NCBI RefSeq assembly: GCF_033958435.1
Contig: NC_134137.1
Location: 238,064,501-238,128,500, forward strand
Reading direction: 5' to 3'
DNA from: Carettochelys insculpta
Lineage: Eukaryota > Chordata > Testudines > Carettochelyidae
DNA: 64,000 nucleotides
The translations under genes and the position numbers were made by a program. Positions 56,456 through 64,000 of this stretch are shown in pieces (position 1 is the first letter of the stretch; every line of letters starts with the position of its first letter). The notes under the pieces were generated by a model. The model saw nothing but the letters and a program-made list of their open reading frames with translations. It did not search any database and was not told the DNA's origin.

Positions 56456-56810
56456 TTCTTTCTGTTACTATTTTCTGACTAGTTCTTGTTATTATTAACT
56501 GTGCATCATGCTGTTGGTCAAAAGATATGTTGCGCTGACTAAAAGCAGTCAGTCTCAGAACACTGAGAGTAACTGAATACATAATTCTTGTGAACATCAA
56601 TTAATTTGTTTAAGTACAGTTATGGTCATTGAATGGGCAAGTATTTGATATGACTTTTTAACCCTCATGTGTCAGTTTTGTCATGGGTTTTCCCGTGGTG
56701 CTCATTACTATAATATCTGAATGCTTCACATACTTTAATTTCTCATTCAACACCCCTGTGAGAATAAGTGGCATTATTGTCTCCATTTTACAGATGGAGA
56801 ACAGAGTCAC
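56456..56810. other. No gene seen
   Basis: AT-rich DNA following the PLE tail. AGA at 56811-56813 is the next element's duplication. Confidence 0.5.
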
Positions 56811-56813
56811 AGA

Positions 56814-57255
56814 GCCTACGTCTACACTACAGTGATCAGTCGACAGAAGTTACTGTTGGAAGAGATCTTCTGACAAAACTTCTGTCAACAGATTGTGGCC
56901 ACACACAAAAGTGGATTGCTCTGTCGATCCGCTCTGTCGACAAGAGTGGCCAGACTGCCCGGCTGCTCTCTTGACAGAATGGCCAACCAGCAGCACGGAA
57001 GACAAGGCTGCCCAGTGACGTGGAAACCCTGTCTGTTGACACAGGGCTTCCCGGACATCCACAAGGCATTTTTGTCAACTGAATCTATTGACAAAGGTTT
57101 TCTGCCTCGTGGGGGAGAGGCAAAAGGCTGTTGATGGAAGTGCCAAGTTCTGTCAACACTGTGTTGCCAGAATGCATTTTTAGTGTGGACGCTCAGCGAG
57201 TTTTATCGACAAAATGCCAGTTTTGTTGACAAAATTCTCCAGGGTAGACGTAGGC
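56814..57255. mobile_element. Harbinger A-type MITE
   Basis: 442 bp, AGA at 56811-56813 and 57256-57258. Ends GCCTACGTCTACACTACAG and, inverted, GCCTACGTCTACCCTGGAG. Its left part (GATCAGTCGACAGAAGTTAC, TGTGGCCACACACAAAAGTG) matches copy A at 881-1030. Its right part (GTTTTCTGCCTCGTGGGGGA, TTTTGTTGACAAAATTCTCC) matches copy A at 5170-5315. It is thus an internally deleted relative of copy A. Confidence 0.9.
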
Positions 57256-57258
57256 AGA

Positions 57259-57738
57259 GAGATGAAAAGCAAAGACATGACTGCTAACTTAGGGTGTCTG
57301 CTAACAAGAAACATCTAGGGGTTGATTTTTTACAATACTTACTGTATAGCACTTTGTTCAAAGCACAGCTCCCTCTAACTTCATTTGCAGATGTTCAAGC
57401 TCAGATATTCTGTAAGCCAGGCCACCTAGAAAATAAGGAACATACAATTACTGAGAATGTGTGAATAGTGTGGTTGAAGTGACTTGACTCAATCACATAG
57501 GAACTCTGACACAGAAGCAGGGATAGACTCCAGTTCTTCTGGGTAGCATTTAACTGTCTTAGCCATGACACCATATTTTCTCTTCCTGCAGTTAGACACA
57601 CCTCCAGGTTCTACAACAAATGAGGCAGAGGCCCTACAAAAAACTGTCTTTACAAAACCCTGATTCATCCCTAGATCATGTCCATCTTATGCTTCAAATG
57701 AGGCAGAGCTCCTGTGAAAAAATGGTAATTAAAGACTA
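57259..57738. other. No gene seen
   Basis: Unclassified. Confidence 0.5.
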
Positions 57739-57741
57739 TAT

Positions 57742-58022
57742 CAGGGTCAGGAACCCTCACCCGGATGCCAAGAGTAGCATGAAAGCTGATTTTCACTGGC
57801 ATGTGAGGCAGGAGCTCAGCCCTGCCCCTTCTTCTTCATGCAGCTAGGAGCTTGCTCAAAGCCATGTGCTTAACAAGAGACCAGCTAATGCTACCAACCA
57901 CCACCTAAGCAATAAAGTACTGCATCTTAATTTATTTATTAATGAAGCTGTTGTAAGTAGGATTGTTAGTGACTTTAAAAAGTATAACCAGCACCCTGCC
58001 TTGGAAAGGTTGCTGACCCGTG
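57742..58022. mobile_element. hAT-type MITE
   Basis: 281 bp beginning CAGGGTCAGGAACCCTCACC and, inverted, CACGGGTCAGCAACC. Flanking octamers GACTATAT and GTCTACAT agree at six of eight positions. Same general terminus as 8748-9115. Confidence 0.75.
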
Positions 58023-58865
58023 GTCTACATTATAATGCATAAACATATGGGGGGCGTGAATTAAGGGTGCACAGGTAGACTTAATGTTGACATTTCCTAA
58101 TGTTTGACCACTTTGCAACTTTAACATTCATTTCACCTATTTTTCTTGTTGTTTTTGGTTTTAGGAATAACCATTGCTATTTGCCTTATGGTCATGTCAG
58201 TTAGGATCAGGGCCCCCTCTTACTGTCTGATGTACATAGGAAAAGATAGTCTCTGAACTCAAGAATTTATAATCTATGTTAAGTAATGACTTTTAAAGGG
58301 AGTAAGTAGACTTGTGCCAGTATTTGCTTCCTGATGATGTGAGAAAAAAAAGTTTCTTTTTCCTTTTTCCATTGTGCTTGCTTTTGATATTATTAATTCA
58401 GGTCCTATTTAGGCTACAAGATCCTGTGGTGCTTGGACTGGAAAATTAATGAAATGGTGACATCACAGTAACGAAGAGAGTTAGCTGTAATGAACATCTT
58501 TGAGAATGGAAGTCTTTGTTAAACATTCAGTAATCCACCCCTTCAGTTAAAATCTTAGAATTCACAATTAATGCTGCTGGCTTGCCCAACAAAAGCAGAG
58601 AAGACCAACAGAAGCTGGGAAGGCTAGAATTGGCATTCTTGATATTTTTAAGGTAAAAAACAAGCAAAAACAACAATAAAATACCTTCTTTGTGCAAAAC
58701 AGCAGACACTCCTTTTACAGGAGGCAAAAGTAAGAACCGTGCAAAAGCATAACTTCAAAACAAATGGTGAACGTCAATGGGTATAAATTGTCTTAGCACT
58801 AGTGAAATCATTAATTCCAATGATTTCAATGCTATTAGGACAATTTACAGCAGCTAAGGTTCTGA
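58023..58865. other. No gene seen
   Basis: AT-rich unclassified DNA. A short trace at 58200-58280 resembles a SINE tail. Confidence 0.45.
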
Positions 58866-59069
58866 CCCTCAATCTCTTGGTCAATGCTAGAGAGTTTTGT
58901 CGACACAACTCATGGAGTGTCCACAATAAAAATGCATTCTGTTGACAGTAAATTGACAGAATGTAGCACTTTTGTCGACAGAGTTCTACTTTTCTCCCAT
59001 GAGGCAGAATGCCTTTCTCAACAGATTCTGTCAGCACAAATCAAGTGTGGACACTCTGGGGTGGTCTTC

Positions 59070-59760
59070 TGTCAACAGATACGTCCTCCATGGCATCTGC
59101 CAGCTGCCCCTGGGAGACACCCTGTCCACAGCAAGTACAGCTCTATGCTCCCTGCCTCTGGCCATTCTCATAGGTGCAGAAAACCTTGGAAACCCAGTGG
59201 CAGGAATCTGAGAGTGCAGCAGCAACACAGCAGCATGCTGCTTCTGCTGAAACTCTGCAGCAACCTCCCAGAGTGCATTGGCACCCCATGGCTGAAAGCC
59301 AGCAGCCCCACGACCTCCTGGAACCCTCCAGGAATCCACCAGAGAGGGTCCAGGAGCCTCCCTGGAGCAAAAACTCTGCCTTCACTGCCCTGCCCAAATG
59401 GCCATTCCTGAAGGTGGTGGTAGACCTTGTCCAGTAGGTGAAAGCCATGGCAGTTGCCTGGCCTATCAGGCCTTGCTGCCATGCCCACTGCCCTGCTCAC
59501 TCACCTCCCTGCTTCCCCTGCAGAGCCTGACCCCACTGCAGCCCCTCTACCGCTATACTTCCCCTTGCTCCTGACCCCAGCCCAGCCCTGACAAGGACCC
59601 CGAACCCAGGGCGGGAGGGGATCCCAAGTCCGATGACACTTGGGGTCCTGCTCCCCCACAGGGTCATGGCCTCCCACACCCTCCCTGTACTAATGTCCTC
59701 CTGTTGTCCCAAGCTCCCACATCCAAGTTCAGATACCCCTACACCCTGTCCCAAGCTCCC
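59070..59760 (+). pseudogene. Second-gene remnant of Harbinger copy D, not clearly Myb-like
   Basis: By position this should be the Myb-like gene. The plus-strand frame 59174-59437 (glutamine- and serine-rich, then RVQEPPWSKNSAFTALPK) has a PPWSKNSA that may be the worn PSWTxxE start of the Myb domain. The rest of the domain is not visible. An acceptor-like CTTCCCCTGCAG ends at about 59522, followed by a proline-rich stretch. I cannot confirm the family from sequence. Confidence 0.35.
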
Positions 59761-59989
59761 CTGCTATATAGTTATATCTTCTCACACATTGTAAATAGTT
59801 TACGCAAACCATTTATTTTCAACTTATTTATCTTTAACTAAACAAGTTATTTGAACACCACTACCATATCCCTCTTTACTGGGCAGAAGTTGGAGGGGGT
59901 GAGGGAGTGAAGGGAGGGCTCGTGGTGGGGATTGGGTAAGGCTGTGGGCCTGAGGACCCTGCCAGGGGGCCCTGCGGAGGATTATTGGG

Positions 59990-61335
59990 GGGCCATTGGA
60001 GGAGCTCTCCCTCAGGTGTACTGCAGCTGCATCTGACTGCTTGTAGCCTCAGCTGGCATCCACCTTGCCACCCTGGGAGGAAGGCCTCCCCATTCCACTC
60101 CACAATGTTGTGACAGGCACAACAGGCGGCCGCTACCTGGGGGACATTGTGTTCCCCCGCTGCATCAGGAGGCACCTAAAACATGCCTTGAGGTGGCGGA
60201 AGGCACACTCAAGCTGGTTCTGTACCTGGTTGAGTTGGGCATTAAAGAGTTCCTGGCTTGGGTCTGGGTGCCCGGTGTATGGTTTCATGAGCCAGAGCAT
60301 GAGGAGGTAGACAGCATCCCCCATTATGCACAATGGCATATTCACTTCCCCAACCACCAGCTCCTGGTGGGGGACATAGGTGCCCACCTCCATCCTACAG
60401 CACAGGCCAGAGTTGTGGGACACCTGTGTGTCATGTGCCCAGACTGACCACCCTATCTACACCTCAAGGGTCTGTCCCCAGTGGCTGACCAGGGCCTGCA
60501 GCACAATGGAGAGATATCTTTGATAAACCTGGCTGAGCTGTGGTCCATGGTATGGATGAGGATATGGGTCCCGTTGATCGCCCTGAGGCAGTTGGGGAAC
60601 CCCAGAGCGGTGAAACTGGCCATGACCATGTTCAGATCTGCAAGGAGGATGACCCTCCATGGAAGGAGTATGTTCGTGACCATCATGACTTGCAAGGAAA
60701 GGAGACCAAACACACTTGTCAGGAGCTGGGGAAGAAGTCCCTGGGCCCTGGGAGGGTCCCCTGCCCCTCCTGTCTTCTTTCTTCCCTGAGGTCTCTGGGA
60801 GCTCCCCCCATGTTAGGCAGCCCCCACAGCAGCAGGTCTGTGTGAGCGTTGGATGCCCTCCCAAGCTCTCTGGGAGCCCCTCTGTGTAAGGCTGCCCTCC
60901 TGGCAGCTAGTCTGTGTGATGGTGGAACAGCATGGTGCCCCAGGGATATGGCTTCCCCCCCTCACACCCCAGATCCCACTCCCCAAGGGTTCTCCTTGGG
61001 TGGGACACCCCCTACACACTCTGTGCAGGGCCTGCAGCCCAAGCGTGCCTTACCTGCATGAGGACAGCCCCACGCCAGCCTGGTTCCCAATGAAGCAGTA
61101 GCTGACTGGGTGGTGAGCTTCTATAGGGTGATAGCAACATGCTTCTCTAGGGGGATGGTGGGCTGCATCTGGGTGTCCTGTCTCTGGAGGCTGGGGGTAA
61201 GCCAGGCGCAGAGCTCCAAGAAGTTGTCCTTTTACATTCAGAAGTTCTAGAGTCACTGCTGATTTTCCCACTGTCCCATGACCAGCCAATCCCACCAGTC
61301 AGAACTGGTGCTGTGCCTCCAGACCTACCTGATCA
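59990..61335 (-). pseudogene. Harbinger transposase pseudogene (copy D)
   Basis: Exon 1 on the minus strand (about 61335-61055) has the PVSYCFIGNQAGVG block near its donor, in shifted frames. After the intron, an acceptor (CTTGCAAG) ends at 60689. Exon 2 then shows LADLNMVMASFTALGFPNC, AINGTHI, GDAVYLLM, NQLECAFRHLKACFRCLL and VAAACCACHNIVEWNGEAFLPGW. The first catalytic Asp is Asn here (AINGTHI for AIDGTHI), while the second Asp and the Glu remain. Stops and shifts also occur. This copy keeps the longest C-terminal part of a transposase in the window. Confidence 0.85.
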
Positions 61336-61430
61336 CCTGAGGGGGGTGAGTGTGGGTGGGCCTGTGTGGCAGCCACAGCATACTCCTTGAAGCTGATGCC
61401 AGGTTCGTGTCCCCCAGAGGATGAAGAACT

Positions 61431-62050
61431 TTTGTAGAAAGTCATGGCTGATATAGTTCTGCTCATTTAATACCTCTGAGCTCATTATTTTCTGAAGTAC
61501 TTATTAACCTTATGGAAAATCAAAGGATAGGGTAGTTTGGGACTGTACTGTAAAGGTGACCGAAAATGGGTTTGTGACCATTTTGCTTCTTTGTAGATGT
61601 ATAAAAAGAGAGAATGTTTTTGTTTCCCCTTCCCAAAGTGGCTCCTTTCTGCTTGTTTTCCAAATACGAAGTGTTTTCTACCCTGGAGCTCTGTGAATAA
61701 CTAGAGAAGGAGTGCAATTATTATGTGAGAGGAAACAAAAATAGAGGCATTTGAGGAACTAAGATATCTTCACTAAAATCATTTAATGCTCTCCTTTAAA
61801 AAGTATATTTAACTGTAATACCTAATAAGCTCTCAGGAGAGGGAGTTGCTAAAGAACCAATTCTTCCTACTTTTTCACTTGAGAGGCTCATGAAGAAGGT
61901 CAGGCTTGATATTCTTGATCTTTTTGGAGTAAAAACATTGTCAGGAAAAAATCTTTGAAACATACAAAAAAATTTCCAGCATTCATGAAGCATAAAACAA
62001 AGCAAAATATAGAACAAACTTAATTTTTCCCTTTGTAGAGAATAGTAAAT
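61431..62050. other. No gene seen
   Basis: Unclassified AT-rich DNA. Confidence 0.5.
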
Positions 62051-62051
62051 T

Positions 62052-62235
62052 GTAGCCAAGATTTTCAAGACTGACTAGTAATTTTGGATGCTTCAGTTAT
62101 GGAGCCAGACTTCCAGAAAGCGTTGAGTGCTCACAACTACTTACTAACATAAACTCTGAAAATCAGGCTTTTCCAAGGTAACTCAAGCTGAGGACTCAAA
62201 AACAGAAGCACCCAAAATTATCAGTTCAGCTAGTT
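62052..62235. repeat. Palindromic dispersed repeat
   Basis: AGCCAAGATTTTCAAGACTG, ACTAGTAATTTTGGATGC and, inverted near the right, CTGATAATTTTGGGTGCTTC. CCAGACTTCCAGAAAGCG and CTCTGAAAATCAGGC are the middle parts. An old palindromic repeat; a partial copy is at 25595-25660. Confidence 0.5.
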
Positions 62236-62555
62236 TAAAAAAAGTATATATTCTGAAATAATTTTCACATGATTTTTCCCTCAATTTTTAAATCAAAATA
62301 TTTTGTCTGTCATTCATTTTATATACCTTTTCTGTTTTCAAAAATTTTAATTAACTATGTAGTCAGCTTAATTACATCCATTTAAAATATTTCAATAATT
62401 TAAACATATTTTGAGAGTATTTTTTAAAATTTGAAATGACAAATTTCCATGTGGTCTTTAACAAAAAAACGATAGCAAAATAAATCACAGACGTTTGGAA
62501 AAACATCAATCTTTCACAAAAAATAAATTTTGTCAAAAAAAGGGAGCATATATAG
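62236..62555. other. No gene seen
   Basis: Very AT-rich; nothing recognised. Confidence 0.5.
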
Positions 62556-62720
62556 TACACTTATCCCTCACTATACAAGCACTATTGGTTCCCAAATTTC
62601 TGCTTGTATGCAAAAACTCATAAGAGCGACACTAAATTCTCATTAAAATACATGTAAAAGTCTTCAATGAATTCCCAGTGCTTGTAACTTGACAGAAAAC
62701 AGTTGAGCATAGGTACTTTT
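62556..62720. mobile_element. Tigger-like terminal fragment
   Basis: ACACTTATCCCTCACTATAC, AAGCACTATTGGTTCCCAAA and CATAAGAGCGACACTAAATT have the pattern of a Tigger-type terminus with degraded coding-free interior. No opposite end was found. Confidence 0.4.
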
Positions 62721-63060
62721 CTGATGTATTTGAATAGTTTGGCACCAGTTACATGTAGAGCAGGGATTCCCAACCTCTGATTAGATTAGATTTGTTAAAG
62801 GTTGCCAAGCTGGGCAGTTCCCAGCTGCAGGCGGGTGTTAAAGAAGCCGTTTGCAGTTTCTTAACACTGCTGCCTCAGGCAGATATCTATCAATAGACAG
62901 AGCTGTTGGAGATGACAGCTATCTCTGTCACTAGGGACAGCAATTACCTTATGCCTAGGTGCTGAAACCTTAACACTTGAGTTAATTGGTTTTAACGACT
63001 GTTACCTGCTGGGAGCAGGAGGGCTGGGGGAACCACCCAGCCTAGCATCCCCTGTGAAGA
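62721..63060. other. No gene seen
   Basis: Unclassified; becomes G-rich towards the minisatellite. Confidence 0.45.
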
Positions 63061-63147
63061 GGCTGGGGGGGGGAGGGGGAGGAGGAGGAGTGTCTGAGGC
63101 TGGGGCTGGGGCTGGGGCTGTTTAGGGATGCGGGGTGTGTGTGTGTG

Positions 63148-63480
63148 TCTAAGACTGGGGGGGAAGTTTGGGGCTGCTGGGGAGGGTGTAAGGCTGGGGC
63201 GGTTTGGGGCTGCTGGGGGTGCATAAGCTTGGGGGCAGTTTGGGGATGCAGGGAGAATCTAAGGCTGGGGGGAAAGTTTGGGGCTGCTGGGGGGTGTAAA
63301 GCTGGGAGTAGTTTGGGACTGATGGGGGGGTGTAAGCCTGGGGGCAGTGTGGAGCTCCAGGGGGAGTCTAAGGCTGAGGGCAGTTTGGGGCTGCTGAGGG
63401 GCTCCAAGGCTGGGGGTGGTTTGGGGTTGCTGGAGGGGTCTAAAGCTGGGCGCAGTTTGGGACCTTGGGGGTGTGTTAAA
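63148..63480 (+). repeat. G-rich minisatellite, unit about 35 bp
   Basis: About nine diverged units of the form TCTAAGGCTGGGGGCAGTTT followed by GGGGCTGCTGGGGGG. A (GT)n run lies at 63135-63148 just before, and G runs precede it at 63065-63090. The runs of G give quadruplex potential on the plus strand. The long frames here on both strands are repeat translation. Confidence 0.85.
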
Positions 63481-63525
63481 ACATGGCTGAGGGTTTGGTC
63501 TGCAGGGTGGGTGAGGGGACTAATA

Positions 63526-63610
63526 CAGTAAACCCTTGAGTTACCCAGGGGTTGTTTCTGCAACCCCTGCATAACTCAAATTTTCCTGCAAGGGGAGGGG
63601 AGCCAGGAAC
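63526..63610. mobile_element. Tigger-like terminus
   Basis: CAGTAAACCCTTGAGTTACC, then CAGGGGTTGTTTCTGCAACCCCTG (a hairpin) and CATAACTCAAATTTTCCTGC. It looks like a terminal inverted repeat with a nearby internal inverse. The extent to the right is not clear. Confidence 0.45.
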
Positions 63611-64000
63611 CACCACTTGTCAGTTTCCTGGCTCACAGAGTGGCAGGAAATGGGAACCAGGGGCAGGCTGCTTCCAGTCCCCCCATGGCTTGTGGGATGG
63701 GGAAACTGATCAGCTCATGGCTGGGCAGTTTCACGTTCCTACCAGTGCAGTGGAGGGAACCAGGCTAAGAGCCTTCTCCCTCTCTTCCCCACAGCCACAG
63801 GGCTGTTATCTGCATGTCTGAGGGAAGGGATGGAGAAGGCTCCTGCCACAGGGCTGTGGGTCTCCCCACACCTGGCCGGGCACCCTGCGGCTGTAGCACA
63901 GCCAGCTGCAGGGCTGCCAGTCTCCCCATGCCCTGGCCAGGGACTCTGCAGCCGGCTCATATAAGCAGGGGAAGTTCACTCATTTAGTGAACAAAGGTAG
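63611..64000. other. No gene seen
   Basis: GC-rich, with repeated CACAGGGCTGT/CAGGGCTG motifs at 63790-63920. TTCACTCATTTAGTGAACAA at the end is a small palindrome. It may be the inside of the Tigger-like element. Confidence 0.4.

Larger units (their letters stand above)
58870..61430 (-). mobile_element. PIF/Harbinger element, decayed, one end missing (copy D)
   Basis: Its low-coordinate end (CTAGAGAGTTTTGTCGACAC, TTTTGTCGACAGAGTTCTAC, CTCCCATGAGGCAGAATGCC) matches the right terminus of copy A, although the outer bases are worn. A transposase pseudogene lies on the minus strand, about 61335 down to 59990. A convergent plus-strand gene remnant lies at about 59070-59760. No terminal repeat is visible beyond about 61430, so the transposase side is truncated. 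Confidence 0.75.

Noticed and set aside
63042..63572. 176-codon minus-strand proline-rich frame
   Set aside because: Translation of the G-rich minisatellite.

Overview
The window reads as a non-coding stretch of a reptile nuclear genome built almost wholly of transposable elements. A cryptodiran turtle is the best guess. The reasons are: tRNA-derived SINEs whose tails resemble the CR1 3' end (22386, 23268, 34266), CR1 as the main LINE, Penelope-like elements (PLEs) carrying a GIY-YIG domain, many 3-bp-TSD Harbinger-type MITEs ending in GTCTACAC, and old MIR-like SINEs. A crocodilian is the main alternative. I found no host protein-coding gene. Nearly every longer reading frame is transposon coding sequence, its antisense shadow, or chance in GC-rich DNA. 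The family names are my recognition of motifs; no database search was run.

Layout. 881-5331 is a complete but decayed two-gene PIF/Harbinger element (transposase on +, Myb-like gene on -). 6106-7092 is a 5'-truncated PLE. 8748-9115 is a hAT MITE and 9248-9517 a Harbinger-type MITE. 9558-13597 is a second, much fresher two-gene Harbinger; its transposase exon 1 and Myb-like exon 1 are open, but the exon with the catalytic DDE is missing. Its internally deleted offspring lie at 16701, 36940, 37594 and 40172, with a right-end fragment at 36718. 16231-16641 belongs to another MITE family, whose transposase-bearing relative is the broken element at 26110-27260.

18990-36314 is older material: PLE fold-back tail, SINEs, CR1, L1-like and another LINE relic, a Tigger-like MITE, hAT elements and a solo LTR. 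36718-42292 is a nest. A CR1 copy has been split by four later insertions, and two Harbinger MITEs lie tail to tail as a long inverted repeat. 47139-47443 is a retrocopy of part of 28S rRNA. 48846-50270 is a MITE with a fold-back PLE inside it. 54553-56455 is the best PLE, with reverse transcriptase and GIY-YIG in one frame broken by one stop. 58870-61430 is a third decayed Harbinger, on the minus strand. The window ends with Tigger-like ends and a G-rich minisatellite.

How the parts relate. The Harbinger transposase and Myb-like proteins are expected to act together on the terminal repeats, and the MITEs carry only those termini. No copy here encodes a complete transposase, so any mobility would need a source elsewhere. 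The most interesting unexplained structure is a hammerhead-ribozyme-like core (CTGANGA, hairpin, GAAA) in the 3' tails of the PLEs, with a compensatory base-pair change between copies. A second, shorter retroposed sequence at 50458-50602 carries the same layout.
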